Below are positions 19,326 through 29,586 of a stretch of 64,000 nucleotides of DNA, piece by piece. The stretch is from Oceanisphaera profunda (GTDB lineage Bacteria > Pseudomonadota > Gammaproteobacteria > Enterobacterales > Aeromonadaceae). The number at the start of each line of letters is the position of its first letter. Positions within the stretch are counted from its first letter, which is position 1. Below the pieces are notes generated by a model, which worked only from the letters and a program-made list of their open reading frames with translations, did not search any database and was not told the origin of the DNA. The translations under genes were made by a program, and so were the position numbers. The DNA is taken from contig NZ_CP021377.1 in the NCBI RefSeq assembly GCF_002157895.1, forward strand, positions 1,178,001 through 1,242,000, given 5' to 3'.

Positions 19326-19682
19326 TTATACTTTACGCGTTCTTAAAATCTCGACCCCCACACCGGCAGCATTCACCACGGCGTTAGGCTTAGTGAGACG
19401 CACTCTGACAAATTGCACGGCAAAGCGGGCAAATATCAGCTCAGCTACGCGCTCGGCCATGGTTTCTATCAGTTCAAACTGATGCTGCTCGGCAAATTGG
19501 GTCACCGCTTGTGACAAAGTCGCGTAATCGAGCGCCTTATTAATGTCGTCATCTTTGGCCGCGGGCGCATTGTTAAAGCCCATCTCCAGATCGAATCGCA
19601 GCTTCTGTTTAATGCCCTTTTCCCACTCATAAACGCCTATCGTAGTGAGCACTTCTAGGCCTTCTACAAACACTTTATCCAT
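19326..19682 (-). CDS. folB: Dihydroneopterin aldolase
   Basis: A 118-residue folate-pathway enzyme that cleaves dihydroneopterin to 6-hydroxymethyl-dihydropterin and glycolaldehyde. The N-terminus MDKVFVEGLEVLTTIGVYEWEK and the motif ALDYATLSQ, followed by FELIETMAERVAELI, are typical of FolB. It is transcribed in the same direction as uppP, 86 bases upstream, and divergently from plsY. Confidence 0.94.
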   Translation of the reverse strand: MDKVFVEGLEVLTTIGVYEWEKGIKQKLRFDLEMGFNNAPAAKDDDINKALDYATLSQAVTQFAEQHQFELIETMAERVAELIFARFAVQFVRVRLTKPNAVVNAAGVGVEILRTRKV

Positions 19683-19810
19683 CGTCTCTATCTTCTGTTA
19701 AGCTGAATAATATTCGGAATCGAGCCAAGCGCGCAGCACTCTAGCTGCTTAATTCTTAACTCGGTTTAAGCTCGCCATAGTAACGGATTGATCCCGAGGT
19801 ATAAACCGCA

Positions 19811-20440
19811 ATGACGGCCCTCATCTTCTTTATGATAGTGCTCGCCTACCTGGGGGGATCCATCTCCAGCGCCGTGCTGATCTCGCGCCTCTACCGCCTA
19901 CCCGACCCCCGTAGCCATGGCTCAGGCAACCCGGGTGCGACCAATGTGTTACGCACCGGTAATCGCAGCGCCGCAGTGTGGGTGCTGTTGCTGGATATTA
20001 TGAAGGGCACACTGCCGGTTTATTTAGGATGGTTTTTAGAAATAGGCCCGCTGTATTTGGCCTTTATTGGCATGGCCGCCTGCTTGGGCCATATGTTTCC
20101 GCTGTTTTTTCACTTTCGTGGCGGTAAAGCCGTCGCCACCGCACTGGGCACCCTATTGCCGCTCGGCATGGACATGGCCGGCCTGATGATGCTGACCTGG
20201 TTGGTATGTTTAGGCCTATTTGGCTATTCGTCGCTGGCGTCTTTGCTCACCGCCTTAGTGGCGCCACTGTATGTCTATTTCATTAAGCCCGAATACACGC
20301 TCTCGGTATCATTATTGTCTTGCCTGATTATCTTGCGCCACCACGGCAACATCAGCCGCCTCTATCACCGCCAAGAAAAACCCATTATCGACCGATTTAA
20401 GAAGGAAGATAAAGACGAAGAAAACAGCGCCGAGCGCTAA
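19811..20440 (+). CDS. plsY: Acyl-phosphate:glycerol-3-phosphate acyltransferase
   Basis: A 209-residue inner-membrane enzyme starting phospholipid synthesis by acylating glycerol-3-phosphate from acyl phosphate. The conserved loops are visible: [25 protein letters not shown] and [12 protein letters not shown]. The C-terminus is a charged tail of Lys/Asp/Glu residues. It is divergent from folB and convergent with tsaD. Confidence 0.95.
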   Translation: MTALIFFMIVLAYLGGSISSAVLISRLYRLPDPRSHGSGNPGATNVLRTGNRSAAVWVLLLDIMKGTLPVYLGWFLEIGPLYLAFIGMAACLGHMFPLFFHFRGGKAVATALGTLLPLGMDMAGLMMLTWLVCLGLFGYSSLASLLTALVAPLYVYFIKPEYTLSVSLLSCLIILRHHGNISRLYHRQEKPIIDRFKKEDKDEENSAER

Positions 20441-20483
20441 GCACCAAGCGCCTAGCTTAAAACCAACAACCAACCCTATTTTT

Positions 20484-20613
20484 GCCACGGAATACACGGA
20501 CGTAAAGACAAATCAAAAACGACCAGGGATTATGATATATAAGGCCGTAACCAGTAATAATTCCTCTTAGTTTTTATCTTAACTTTTCCGTGTTCTTCCG
20601 TGTATTCCGTGGC
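20484..20613. repeat. Long inverted repeat between plsY and tsaD
   Basis: GCCACGGAATACACGGA (20484-20500) and its exact complement (20597-20613) enclose about 96 bases. The repeats lie between two converging genes. Similar phrases (CCACGGAATACACGGA) are seen as interspersed palindromic units in many proteobacteria, so this is probably a small non-autonomous element rather than a terminator. Confidence 0.7.
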
Positions 20614-20673
20614 GAGAAATCATTAGTCTTTAGCGTTTTTTGTTTAGCTTGGTGCCAGGCGCTCGGCGCGTTT

Positions 20674-21699
20674 TTAAACAGCAGTTAACTCATCCAATGG
20701 CCAGCGCGGCCGTGCACGTACTGCCAGCGGCTCTGTGTCGCCGGCTTTTAAGCGCTGCAAACCGGCGAAAGCGATCATGGCGCCATTGTCGGTGCAATAT
20801 TCATTGCGCGGATAAAACGCTTCGCCATTCAGGCTGGCCATTAGCTCACTTAACTGTTCACGCAGCGACACATTAGCACTCACGCCACCGGCCACTACCA
20901 AACGATTCAGCCCCGTCTGCAACAGCGCACGCTTGCACTTAATAGCCAAGGTATCTACCACCGCTTGCTGAAAAGCATGGGCAATGTCGGCACGGGTTTG
21001 CTGGTCGTAATTACCAGCGGCAATTTCTGCGGCAATGGTGGTCGCGGTAGCAGTTTTTAGACCAGAAAAACTAAAGTCTAAGCCCGGCTTTGCAGTCATC
21101 GGCCGCGGAAAAACAAAGCGCTTCGGTGTGCCCTGCTCTGCCAGCTTAGCTAGCCGTGGTCCGCCCGGATAATCTAAATCCATTAATTTAGCGGTTTTAT
21201 CAAAGGCTTCACCGGCCGCGTCATCCACGGATTCGCCTAAAATTTCGTAACGGCCAATGCCATCGACTCGTACCAATAAGGTATGACCGCCAGAGACCAA
21301 CAGCGCCACAAATGGAAACTCAGGTGCGCGCTCTTCTAGCATGGGTGCTAACAAGTGGCCTTCCATATGATGCACGGCCACGGCGGGCTTGCCCCACGCA
21401 AAAGCTAAGCTACGACCAATAGTGGCACCCACTAATAAAGCGCCCATTAAACCGGGACCGGCGGTAAAGGCCACGCCGTCGATGTCGTCTTTGGTGCAGC
21501 CCGCGTCTGCAAGGGCGGCTTCAATTAAGGGAATGGTTTTACGAATGTGGTCGCGGCTAGCCAGCTCAGGCACCACACCGCCATAGTCCGCATGCAGCGC
21601 CACTTGGCTATAGAGTTGATGGGCCATAATGCCGAGCTTATCGTCATAGATGGCAATGCCAGTTTCATCACAGGAGGTTTCTATACCTAATACACGCAT
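20674..21699 (-). CDS. tsaD: tRNA N6-threonylcarbamoyladenosine transferase subunit
   Basis: A 341-residue ASKHA-fold protein that, with TsaB and TsaE, transfers threonylcarbamoyl from TC-AMP to A37 of ANN-reading tRNAs. The metal site motif HHMEGH (His111 and His115 by count) and the N-terminal [14 protein letters not shown] are present, along with ASRDHIR and GGVSAN. It is divergent from rpsU, as in E. coli. Confidence 0.96.
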   Translation of the reverse strand: MRVLGIETSCDETGIAIYDDKLGIMAHQLYSQVALHADYGGVVPELASRDHIRKTIPLIEAALADAGCTKDDIDGVAFTAGPGLMGALLVGATIGRSLAFAWGKPAVAVHHMEGHLLAPMLEERAPEFPFVALLVSGGHTLLVRVDGIGRYEILGESVDDAAGEAFDKTAKLMDLDYPGGPRLAKLAEQGTPKRFVFPRPMTAKPGLDFSFSGLKTATATTIAAEIAAGNYDQQTRADIAHAFQQAVVDTLAIKCKRALLQTGLNRLVVAGGVSANVSLREQLSELMASLNGEAFYPRNEYCTDNGAMIAFAGLQRLKAGDTEPLAVRARPRWPLDELTAV

Positions 21700-21830
21700 G
21701 TTGGTCTTATCGCTGGACTATTGAACAAGAGGAGCTTATGTTACACTTCTAGTGGTTTTTTAACCAGCGGACCGCCTTCGGACTTTACTTTAGGTAAGGC
21801 TTCGGAGTAGAATTTCGCACCATTTTATAG

Positions 21831-22091
<261 letters not shown>

Positions 22092-22105
22092 CAGTTGTTG
22101 ATCTC

Positions 22106-22549
22106 ATGTCCTTAAAAGACCAACTGTCTGAACAGCAAAAGACTGCTATGCGTGCCAGAGATAAGGCGCGCCTTAGTACGTTGAGAATGCTGCTGGCAGA
22201 GATCAATCAAAAAGAGATAGACAGCCGCGAAATCTTGAACGATGACGATGTCATCACCATAGTTACCAAAATGGTAAAACAGCGCAAAGATGCCGCCACT
22301 CAATATGAACAGGCCGGACGTCAAGAGTTAGCTGATGGTGAGCTTCAAGAAATAGTGGTGCTGCAGGAATTCCTGCCGCAACCTCTCAGTGCAGACGAAC
22401 TGGAAACTTTGCTCACCAATGCCATCGCCGCTAGCGGCGCTACTGGCATGCAAGATATGGGCAAAGTAATGGCGGTGTTAAAGCCGCAAATCCAGGGGCG
22501 TGCAGATATGGGCAAGGTAAGCGCGAGCATTAAAGCCAGACTGGCTTAA
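22106..22549 (+). CDS. yqeY: GatB/YqeY domain protein
   Basis: A 147-residue small helical protein of the YqeY family, related to the C-terminal tRNA-binding part of GatB. It starts MSLKDQLSEQQKTAMRARDKARLSTLRMLLAEI and ends with the conserved GRADMGKVSASIKARL. Its exact role is not settled; a link to tRNA handling is inferred from the fold. It is inserted between rpsU and dnaG, an arrangement seen in many gammaproteobacteria but not in E. coli. Confidence 0.92.
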   Translation: MSLKDQLSEQQKTAMRARDKARLSTLRMLLAEINQKEIDSREILNDDDVITIVTKMVKQRKDAATQYEQAGRQELADGELQEIVVLQEFLPQPLSADELETLLTNAIAASGATGMQDMGKVMAVLKPQIQGRADMGKVSASIKARLA

Positions 22550-22575
22550 GGGTTTACGTTTTATCTTACCAACGG

Positions 22576-22612
22576 GCCGTGTTTCTTTTAGATGCACGGC
22601 TTTGTTTTTTTC
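22576..22612 (+). terminator. Internal terminator between yqeY and dnaG
   Basis: Stem GCCGTG/CACGGC (22576-22581 with 22595-22600), 13-nt loop, then TTTGTTTTTTT. It lies 17 bases before dnaG. In E. coli a leaky terminator before dnaG keeps primase levels far below S21; the same arrangement is inferred here. Confidence 0.8.
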
Positions 22613-22628
22613 GCTACCCCGGTGAATA

Positions 22629-24413
22629 ATGTCAGGCAGAATCCCCCAATCTTTTATCGACGACTTGTTGGCCAGAACCGACATAGTCGATCTTATCGAT
22701 CAGCGGGTTAAGCTGAAAAAAGCAGGCAAAAACTACCAAGCCTGTTGCCCCTTCCATAATGAAAAATCCCCCTCCTTTACCGTTAGTCACGAAAAACAGT
22801 TTTATCACTGTTTTGGCTGTGGCGCACACGGCACTGTGCTGGGTTTTTTAATGGAATACGATGGCCTCGAATTTCTCGATGCTATAGACGAACTGGCCGG
22901 CATGCATGGACTCACGGTGCCGCGAGAAAACGCCCATTCATCGCAAACTCCACAACAACAAGCCGCCGCCAAGGCCATACGCCAAGACTTATACGCTCAG
23001 CTGAATGACATCAGTCGTTTTTATCAAACTCAGCTGCGCCAATCACAAACCGCTATTCAATACCTTAAAAATCGCGGCCTGAGTGGCGAAGTAGTGAAAA
23101 GCTTTAATATCGGTTACGTGCCCGAACAGTGGGATGCGGTAAAGCGCCAATTTTCCGGTAACAACGAGGCTGAAGGCCAACTCATTGAAGGCGGCATGCT
23201 GATAAAAAGCGAGAATGGCCGAGTTTATGACCGTTTTCGTGATCGTATTATGTTTCCCATTCACGACCGCCGCGGCCGAGTGATCGGCTTTGGTGGTCGA
23301 GTATTAGGCGATGGTACCCCTAAGTATTTAAACTCGCCGGAAACGCCGGTATTTCATAAAGGCCGAGAGCTGTACGGCCTCTATGAAGTGCGCCAAGCCC
23401 ACCGTAATCCAGAACGCATCTTGATTGTGGAAGGCTACATGGACGTAGTAGCACTGGCGCAATTTGGCATCGACTATGCCGTAGCCAGCCTAGGCACCGC
23501 CACCACGCCCGAACATTTGCAGCTATTGTTTCGCACCACGCGCGAAGTGATCTGTTGCTATGACGGTGACCGCGCTGGTCGCGAAGCCGCCTGGCGCGCA
23601 CTGGAAAATGCCCTACCCTTGTTACAAGATGGCCGCAGCTTAAAGTTTGTGTTTTTACCAGACGGAGAAGACCCAGACAGCTTAGTGCGCCAATTAGGCG
23701 CCGAGGATTTTGGTAAGCTGTTAGATGAAGCGCAAAACTTTGGTGACTTCTTGTTTGAGCGGCTTGGCCAAGATGCCATGGCCGGCGATGCAGGCCAGCA
23801 TGAACTGGCTAACCAAGCCGCGGAAGCTATTTTAAAAGTACCGGAAGGCTTTAGTCGTGAAGGCTTGATCACCCAGTTATCTCGCCAGCTGAATTGGGGC
23901 GAAAATGAGCGTCGAGTGCGCGAGTTATTTAGCCGCCTGCAGCAAGAAACTAAGCCTGCCAGCACGCCTACACGCCCCAAGAGCAAAAAGATTAAGCTGA
24001 CCCCTATTCGCCGCGCGATTGCCCTTGTGCTACAATATCCGGCTGCCGCTGCGAGTTTGCAAACAGCAGACACCGAAGAGGTGGCTTTGCTACCGTTAGC
24101 AGGCATAGATCTACTGCAAATGCTGTTGGCCCAAGTACAAGGCCAACCCTTGATGACCACGGCGCAATTACTCGAACATTGGCGTGGACACAGCTCAGCG
24201 CCTGCATTGGCCCGCTTGGCCATGGCCGACGAGTTATTTGCAGGAGATCAAATAGAACAAGAATTAAAAGATACGTTTGCGGTATTAATCGAAGATTATT
24301 TCGCGACCCGTATTGAAGCGCTGCAACAAAAAAGCAGCCAAGGCGGTCTAACTACTGCAGAAAAACAAGAATTGATGCTACTGCTCAGCGAAAGCAAAGC
24401 CGGTAGAAACTGA
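22629..24413 (+). CDS. dnaG: DNA primase
   Basis: A 594-residue primase that makes RNA primers at the replication fork. N-terminal zinc-binding domain with Cys40, His43, Cys61 and Cys64 (CPFH..CFGC). The RNA polymerase domain includes the TOPRIM motif (ILIVEGYMDVVALAQ) and the CCYDGDRAGR metal site. A C-terminal helical domain should bind DnaB. GGTGA precedes the start. Confidence 0.97.
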   Translation: MSGRIPQSFIDDLLARTDIVDLIDQRVKLKKAGKNYQACCPFHNEKSPSFTVSHEKQFYHCFGCGAHGTVLGFLMEYDGLEFLDAIDELAGMHGLTVPRENAHSSQTPQQQAAAKAIRQDLYAQLNDISRFYQTQLRQSQTAIQYLKNRGLSGEVVKSFNIGYVPEQWDAVKRQFSGNNEAEGQLIEGGMLIKSENGRVYDRFRDRIMFPIHDRRGRVIGFGGRVLGDGTPKYLNSPETPVFHKGRELYGLYEVRQAHRNPERILIVEGYMDVVALAQFGIDYAVASLGTATTPEHLQLLFRTTREVICCYDGDRAGREAAWRALENALPLLQDGRSLKFVFLPDGEDPDSLVRQLGAEDFGKLLDEAQNFGDFLFERLGQDAMAGDAGQHELANQAAEAILKVPEGFSREGLITQLSRQLNWGENERRVRELFSRLQQETKPASTPTRPKSKKIKLTPIRRAIALVLQYPAAAASLQTADTEEVALLPLAGIDLLQMLLAQVQGQPLMTTAQLLEHWRGHSSAPALARLAMADELFAGDQIEQELKDTFAVLIEDYFATRIEALQQKSSQGGLTTAEKQELMLLLSESKAGRN

Positions 24414-24586
24414 ACAGAAAGAAACTGAACATTGAAAAGGGGCACTTGTGTCCCAATATAGATATTTAAGCCTGAAACACGGCCATTTATGGGTAATTAG
24501 ACCCTATTAATGCTGCAACACACTCACCGAACATCAAGGCTGGAGTGTTAGCAAGCACACCAACGCAAAAAGCATTGGTCAAGTTT

Positions 24587-24595
24587 TGTTATAAT
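24587..24595 (+). promoter_or_regulatory. Extended -10 promoter upstream of rpoD
   Basis: TGTTATAAT: a TG one base before a perfect TATAAT (24590-24595), about 90 bases before the rpoD start. No good -35 is visible at the expected distance, as is common for extended -10 promoters. It lies in the 273-base dnaG-rpoD gap and could supply rpoD independently of the upstream genes. Confidence 0.5.
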
Positions 24596-24686
24596 CGGCT
24601 ATTTGTGCGCCACTATTAAGTATCTTTAAGTACTAGTGTGCCTCATTGCTTACACCCTCTTGCACTATCTAAATCGGACGAGTTCT

Positions 24687-26528
24687 ATGGAGCCAACCCC
24701 TCAGTCACAGCTTAAACTTCTCGTTGCCAAAGGTAAAGAACAGGGCTACCTGACTTATGCCGATGTTAACGATCATCTTCCTCAAGACATTGTCGACTCG
24801 GATCAAATTGAAGATATTATTCAAATGATCAATGACATGGGCATTCAGGTGGTAGAAACCGCCCCCGATGCCGATGACTTAATGATGTCTGAAACCTCGG
24901 CCGATGAAGACGCCGCCGAAGCCGCCGCCCAAGCACTGGCTTCTGTAGAGTCTGAAATTGGTCGTACTACCGACCCTGTGCGTATGTATATGCGCGAAAT
25001 GGGTACGGTTGAACTATTGACCCGTGAAGGCGAAATTGAAATCGCCAAGCGTATCGAAGAAGGCATTAACCAGGTACAAAGCTCGGTGTCTGAATACCCG
25101 GCCACCATTACCACCTTGTTAGACCAATTCGACCGTTTTGAAGCCGGTGAAATCAAACTTACCGACATCATCACCGGCTTTCTCGACCCAGACGCCACCG
25201 AGCCTGCAGCCCCCATGGCCACGCACATTGGCTCTGAGTTAAGCGAAAAAGAGAAAGAAGAAGACGACGACGAAGATAAAGAGGATGAAGAGGACGAGGA
25301 AGAAGTAGATACCGGCCCAGATCCTGAATTAGCCCGCGAAAAATTTGCGGTGCTGCGTGAGCAGTACGAAATTATGCGTGGCGTGATTGACACCAAAGGC
25401 CGAGCTTCCACAGAAGCCGCGAAAGAAATTACCGAACTGGCGTATATCTTCCGTGAATTTCGCCTGATCCCTAAGCAGTTTGACCGCTTAGTCAATGCCA
25501 TGCGCGACACTATGGTCCGCGTACGCGTTCAAGAGCGCTTGATCCTTAAGTTGTGCGTTGAACAGTGCAAGATGCCAAAGAAAACTTTCGTACAGGCTTT
25601 TTCTAAAGACGAAAGTAATCCTGAGTGGTTTAACACTCTGCTGGCCGCCGGCAAAACTGCCTGGGCTGTGCGCTTAAATGACGTAGCCGAAGATGTATTG
25701 CGTTCGATTGGCAAGCTCAGAATCGTAGAAGAAGAAGCGGATCTGACCATACTGCAGATTAAAGATATCAACCGTCGCATGAGCATAGGTGAAGCCAAAG
25801 CTCGCCGTGCCAAGAAAGAGATGGTTGAAGCCAACTTGCGTCTGGTTATCTCTATCGCCAAAAAATACACCAACCGTGGTTTGCAGTTCCTCGACTTGAT
25901 CCAGGAAGGCAACATCGGCTTGATGAAAGCGGTGGATAAGTTTGAATACCGTCGTGGTTACAAGTTTTCAACTTACGCCACTTGGTGGATACGCCAAGCC
26001 ATCACCCGCTCTATTGCTGACCAAGCGCGCACCATTCGTATTCCGGTGCACATGATTGAGACCATCAACAAGCTCAACCGTGTATCCCGCCAAATGCTGC
26101 AAGAAATGGGCCGTGAAGCGACGCCAGAAGAACTGGCGCACCGCATGATGATGCCAGAAGACAAAGTACTCAAGGTGCTGAAAATCGCCAAAGAGCCGAT
26201 CTCCATGGAAACGCCAATTGGTGATGATGAAGACTCGCACTTGGGTGATTTTATCGAAGACACCACCTTGTCGTTGCCTGCAGATCAAGCCACCAGCGAA
26301 AGTCTACGTAATGCTACTAAAGACGTGCTCTCTGGCCTTACCGCCCGTGAAGCTAAGGTCTTGCGCATGCGTTTCGGTATCGACATGAATACCGATCATA
26401 CGCTGGAAGAAGTGGGCAAGCAGTTTGACGTAACCCGTGAGCGTATTCGCCAAATTGAAGCTAAGGCGCTGCGTAAATTACGCCACCCTAGCCGCTCAGA
26501 AGTACTGCGCAGCTTCCTCGACGAGTAA
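24687..26528 (+). CDS. rpoD: RNA polymerase primary sigma factor, sigma70
   Basis: A 613-residue housekeeping sigma factor, the same length as E. coli RpoD. The start at 24687 ([20 protein letters not shown]) matches the conserved N-terminus; an in-frame start further upstream is not needed. Region 1.1 is at the N-terminus, followed by region 1.2 ([21 protein letters not shown]), an acidic insertion of about 20 Glu/Asp/Lys residues near 200, region 2 ([20 protein letters not shown] and [12 protein letters not shown]), region 3, and region 4 ([20 protein letters not shown]). Confidence 0.98.
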   Translation: MEPTPQSQLKLLVAKGKEQGYLTYADVNDHLPQDIVDSDQIEDIIQMINDMGIQVVETAPDADDLMMSETSADEDAAEAAAQALASVESEIGRTTDPVRMYMREMGTVELLTREGEIEIAKRIEEGINQVQSSVSEYPATITTLLDQFDRFEAGEIKLTDIITGFLDPDATEPAAPMATHIGSELSEKEKEEDDDEDKEDEEDEEEVDTGPDPELAREKFAVLREQYEIMRGVIDTKGRASTEAAKEITELAYIFREFRLIPKQFDRLVNAMRDTMVRVRVQERLILKLCVEQCKMPKKTFVQAFSKDESNPEWFNTLLAAGKTAWAVRLNDVAEDVLRSIGKLRIVEEEADLTILQIKDINRRMSIGEAKARRAKKEMVEANLRLVISIAKKYTNRGLQFLDLIQEGNIGLMKAVDKFEYRRGYKFSTYATWWIRQAITRSIADQARTIRIPVHMIETINKLNRVSRQMLQEMGREATPEELAHRMMMPEDKVLKVLKIAKEPISMETPIGDDEDSHLGDFIEDTTLSLPADQATSESLRNATKDVLSGLTAREAKVLRMRFGIDMNTDHTLEEVGKQFDVTRERIRQIEAKALRKLRHPSRSEVLRSFLDE

Positions 26529-26562
26529 GTGAGCCAGCACTAAAAAATGTGAATACCACACC

Positions 26563-26592
26563 AAAAAGGGCGCAACAGCGCCCTTTTTCTTT
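26563..26592 (+). terminator. Factor-independent terminator after rpoD
   Basis: An 11-bp perfect stem AAAAAGGGCGC/GCGCCCTTTTT (26563-26573 with 26578-26588) and loop AACA, with a T-rich tail. Confidence 0.92.
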
Positions 26593-26673
26593 GCCTGATT
26601 TTCGTTTGCTCAACCTCTTTGCAAAAGATTGCACCAACTGCTTAAAAATCAAACTGATATCCGCCCAGTCGAC

Positions 26674-26702
26674 TAGACAGCAAGAGCTGCTTTACCTATA
26701 AT
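26674..26702 (+). promoter_or_regulatory. Sigma70 promoter for tRNA-Ile2
   Basis: -35 TAGACA (26674-26679), 17-bp spacer, perfect -10 TATAAT (26697-26702). The predicted start lies 5-6 bases before the tRNA. Confidence 0.75.
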
Positions 26703-26714
26703 CTCACCACTTTT

Positions 26715-26791
26715 GGCCCCTTAGCTCAGTTGGTTAGAGCACACGACTCATAATCGTTAGGTCCCCAGTTCGAGTCTGGGAGGGGCCACCA
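26715..26791 (+). tRNA. ileX: tRNA-Ile2 (anticodon CAT, lysidine-modified)
   Basis: 77 bases with encoded CCA. The anticodon CAT is at 26749-26751. The acceptor GGCCCCT/AGGGGCC and the CTCATAA loop match E. coli tRNA-Ile2 (ileX/ileY), not elongator or initiator tRNA-Met. C34 would be changed to lysidine by TilS to read AUA. Its position just after rpoD is also that of ileX in E. coli. Automated callers often name such a gene tRNA-Met. Confidence 0.9.
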
Positions 26792-26800
26792 TATACAGTA

Positions 26801-26838
26801 AGGGTTAGCAGGTTAATATCTGCTAACCCTTTTTTTTT
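26801..26838 (+). terminator. Terminator after tRNA-Ile2
   Basis: Stem AGGGTTAGCA/TGCTAACCCT (26801-26810 with 26821-26830) and eight T directly after it. Confidence 0.92.
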
Positions 26839-26998
26839 GTCTCCACTCTTATGATAAAGAGTGGGTTAAGTAAGCGCGCAGCTGTTTGTGACTTGCTTAA
26901 ATAAGTCACTTCTTTATTTTGGTTAGCATTACTCTGGCTGCGCCTCTTAAAGGCGAACCCTTTACGTTTATTCGCACTGCACATGTTAGTACTCAATA

Positions 26999-27028
26999 AA
27001 AAAGCCGCTACCTAGGTAGCGGCTTTTT
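26999..27028 (-). terminator. Bidirectional terminator downstream of mesD
   Basis: A perfect 30-base palindrome (AAAAAGCCGCTACC centred on TA) with T-runs on both strands. It lies 27 bases after the mesD stop and could also stop readthrough from the tRNA side. Between it and the tRNA terminator are only short hairpins (for example CCACTCTT/AAGAGTGG at 26843-26864). Confidence 0.85.
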
Positions 27029-27055
27029 GCTCTGTACTCATTCAATTGCAGCTGA

Positions 27056-28087
27056 TTACTTGCTCAGTAGCTCTTGGCGCACTATCTCAGCGCCGGCACT
27101 TAAGGCGTGTAGCTTGCCACGGGCGACGGCACGAGACAAAGGTGCCATGCCGCAGTTGGTAGAAGGATACAGCTTATCCGCATCCACAAACTGCAGGGCG
27201 CGGCGCAGGGTAGCGGCCACTTCTTCTGGGGTTTCAATAACATTGGTAGCCACATCGATGGCGCCCAGCATTATCTTTTTACCACGGATCAGTTCTAACA
27301 GTTCGATAGGCACATGGGAGTTTTGACACTCTAATGAGATAATATCGATATTAGACTTTTGCAGTCTTGGGAACACTTCTTCGTACTGGCGCCACTCTGA
27401 GCCCAGGGTCTTTTTCCAATCGGTATTAGCTTTAATGCCGTAGCCATAGCAAATATGCACGGCAGTTTCGCACTTAAGGCCTTCTATGGCTCTTTCTAAT
27501 GCGGCAATGCCCCAGTCGTTTACTTCATCAAAAAATACGTTAAATGAAGGCTCATCAAACTGGATAATATCCACACCCGCCGCTTCTAACTCTTTGGCTT
27601 CTTGGTTGAGGATGGCGGCAAACTCCCAGGCTAGCTCTTCGCGACTTTTATAATAATCGTCATACAAAGTATCGATCATGGTCATGGGGCCGGGCAGCGC
27701 CCACTTGATCGGCTGTTTGGTTTGCGAACGTAAAAACTTAGCATCTTCCACAAATACTGGCTTTTGGCGGCTTACCGGACCCACTACCATAGGCACGCTG
27801 GCCTCGTAGCGGTCACGAATTTTTACGGTTTTGCGCTGCTCAAAATCCACGCCATTCAGGTGTTCAATAAAAGTCGTGACAAAGTGTTGGCGCGTTTGCT
27901 CGCCGTCACTGACGATATCAATGCCGGCGTGCTGCTGCTCTTGCAGCCACACGCGCAGTGCATCTTGCTTGCCTTCAATTAATTCTTCACCTTCTAAACG
28001 CCAAGGTGACCAAATTTTTTCCGGCTCAGCCAACCATAGAGGTTTAGGTAAGCTGCCTGCCGTTGATGTAGGTAATAATTTTTTCAT
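27056..28087 (-). CDS. mesD: Core MetE-type methionine synthase, MesD family
   Basis: A 343-residue protein matching only the C-terminal catalytic barrel of cobalamin-independent methionine synthase (MetE is about 750 residues). Likely zinc ligands are visible: His211 and Cys213 (AVHICYG), Glu253 (SLEC) and Cys312 (NCGMAP). The DEPSFN motif is also present. It lacks the N-terminal folate-binding half. Four families of folate-independent core-MetE enzymes have been described; the one paired with a DUF1852 protein is MesD, which works with MesX and needs oxygen in the cases studied. The DUF1852 gene lies directly upstream here, so MesD is the best call. The methyl donor is unknown. Confidence 0.88.
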   Translation of the reverse strand: MKKLLPTSTAGSLPKPLWLAEPEKIWSPWRLEGEELIEGKQDALRVWLQEQQHAGIDIVSDGEQTRQHFVTTFIEHLNGVDFEQRKTVKIRDRYEASVPMVVGPVSRQKPVFVEDAKFLRSQTKQPIKWALPGPMTMIDTLYDDYYKSREELAWEFAAILNQEAKELEAAGVDIIQFDEPSFNVFFDEVNDWGIAALERAIEGLKCETAVHICYGYGIKANTDWKKTLGSEWRQYEEVFPRLQKSNIDIISLECQNSHVPIELLELIRGKKIMLGAIDVATNVIETPEEVAATLRRALQFVDADKLYPSTNCGMAPLSRAVARGKLHALSAGAEIVRQELLSK

Positions 28088-28129
28088 AATAAGTACCGTT
28101 TATATTTTCGTTAATTATAAAGACCGAAC

Positions 28130-29107
28130 TTAAGAAGCGTAGCTAGCTGACCATTCTTCAAGAATCGCTTGATAGGGCTTGATGAAGTTTTCTTCCGTAA
28201 ATTTGCCTTGAGCCACAGCTAACTGGCTACGCTCTTCTCGATCATAAACAATTTGCGTTACTGAATGATCTAGATTCTTCAAGTTTGGCTTATAGATTTT
28301 TCCGGCCGTAGCGTTCGCGTTATAAATTTCTGGGCGATAAATTCGTTGGAACGATTCCATGGTGCTGATGGTGCCTATCAGCTCAAGGTTGCTGTAATCG
28401 TTTAGCAAATCACCAAAGAAGTAAAAAGCCAATGGTGCCGCGCAATGGGGTGGCATAAAGTAGCGCACTTCAAAGCCCATTTTCTTAAAGTAGGTTTCAG
28501 TTAACGATGACTCATTAGGCTGATATTCAACACCTAAGATAGGATGCTGATTTTCAGTCTGACGATAGGTCTTATTATCTGAAACACTGAGGCAGATTAC
28601 CGGCAGTTTCTTAAAGTTTTGCTGGTAAGTATCTGAGTTCAAAAAGTATTGGAAAAGCTTGCCATGCAGATCACCAAAATCCTCTGGAATACTAAATTTA
28701 GCTTGGCCTTTATTGTGCTCAAGCAAGCGCACGCTAAAGTCATAATCGCGCACATAAGAGGAAAAGTTATTGCCTACAATGCCTGCAATACGTTGCTTGG
28801 TGATGTGATCAACAATATAGGTCTGCAAGATTTCAATGCTAGGAAAGGCAATCTCATTGCCCTGTACCTTCATATCAACGGAAATGATCTCCAGCTCTAC
28901 AGAGTAACGATCAGCTTTGGGGTTATCCCAGTGTGCTAGGGCGTTGAAACGATTGTTGATCATCGCTAAGGTGTTGCGCAAATTTTGTTGACGACTCTCG
29001 CCTCTGGCCAAGTTGGCAAAGTTAGTAGTAATGCGCGAGTTATCTGAAGGACGATAATTTTCGTCGAAATTAATGCTGTTGATAGCGAAGCTAAAGTCGT
29101 TGCTCAT
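28130..29107 (-). CDS. mesX: DUF1852 protein, MesX partner of MesD
   Basis: A 325-residue cytoplasmic protein of the DUF1852 family (MSNDFSFAINSINFDENYRPSDNSRITTNFANLARG). Family members are found almost always beside a core-MetE gene and have been shown genetically to be needed for MesD-dependent methionine synthesis; the biochemical role is not known. It is 42 bases upstream of mesD in the same direction, so the two form an operon. The 480 bases upstream carry MetR-box-like sites and a MetR-family gene. Confidence 0.87.
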   Translation of the reverse strand: MSNDFSFAINSINFDENYRPSDNSRITTNFANLARGESRQQNLRNTLAMINNRFNALAHWDNPKADRYSVELEIISVDMKVQGNEIAFPSIEILQTYIVDHITKQRIAGIVGNNFSSYVRDYDFSVRLLEHNKGQAKFSIPEDFGDLHGKLFQYFLNSDTYQQNFKKLPVICLSVSDNKTYRQTENQHPILGVEYQPNESSLTETYFKKMGFEVRYFMPPHCAAPLAFYFFGDLLNDYSNLELIGTISTMESFQRIYRPEIYNANATAGKIYKPNLKNLDHSVTQIVYDREERSQLAVAQGKFTEENFIKPYQAILEEWSASYAS

Positions 29108-29298
29108 GATGTTTGGTATCCCTTTTCCGGCAATAAAACCTGTAGGTGTGCTGGCTGTTGCTGGGCTTACCGATTGCTCTGGCCAGTAGTCTGCACAGTC
29201 TGTTTTGGTTTATAGCTAATTAATAATCCACTGTGATATTTTTGGCAGTCTGGATGTCTAGAGCTGCGAATAGCTATATTTATACGCGGATGATGGCA

Positions 29299-29342
29299 TG
29301 AACAAAAGTGATATTATTTCATCAATGCATGAATAAACGTCA
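29299..29342. promoter_or_regulatory. Cluster of MetR-box-like sites upstream of mesX
   Basis: The E. coli MetR consensus is TGAA-N5-TTCA. Here TGATATTATTTCA (29309-29321) and TGAATAAACGTCA (29330-29342) each have one mismatch, and TGAACAAAAGTGA (29299-29311) has two. The sites begin 10 and 21 bases apart, close to whole helical turns, about 190-245 bases upstream of the mesX start. Direct control of mesXD by the adjacent MetR-type regulator is inferred. Confidence 0.6.
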
Positions 29343-29402
29343 TGAGTAACGCCAATCCTATGCTCTCTTAGGCAAACGGTATGTCACCTTCACAGCTTGG
29401 AG

Positions 29403-29436
29403 TCGCTCTCGTGCAGCTATATCAGCACGAGAGCGA
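29403..29436. other. Strong 12-bp hairpin between metR and mesX
   Basis: TCGCTCTCGTGC (29403-29414) and its exact complement (29425-29436) around a 10-base loop. There is no T-run on either side, so it is not a typical factor-independent terminator. It follows the metR stop by about 150 bases on the minus strand. It could stabilise the metR 3' end or mark a factor-dependent stop. Confidence 0.6.
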
Positions 29437-29586
29437 TGTTGATGGCGCCGCCAGTAAAGCGAAAACCGCCCCTTCGCGGCCATGATGTGGATGCGAGTAT
29501 TACTGATCAAGTAGCCCTTTCATCTATCCGTAAGGTCAATGAACCACGATTGCAGAAGTGTGTGAGTTGCAAAGAAAACTGAGTTA

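Noticed and set aside
26715-26791. tRNA-Met, from the CAT anticodon
   Set aside because: The acceptor and anticodon-loop sequences and the position after rpoD match tRNA-Ile2 instead.
29403-29436. Hairpin as a riboswitch or terminator
   Set aside because: It has no T-run and none of the conserved cores of SAM or cobalamin riboswitches; kept only as a hairpin.
29397-29582. Small plus-strand frame between mesX and metR
   Set aside because: It starts beside a strong hairpin, has no ribosome-binding site, and the sequence resembles no protein I know.
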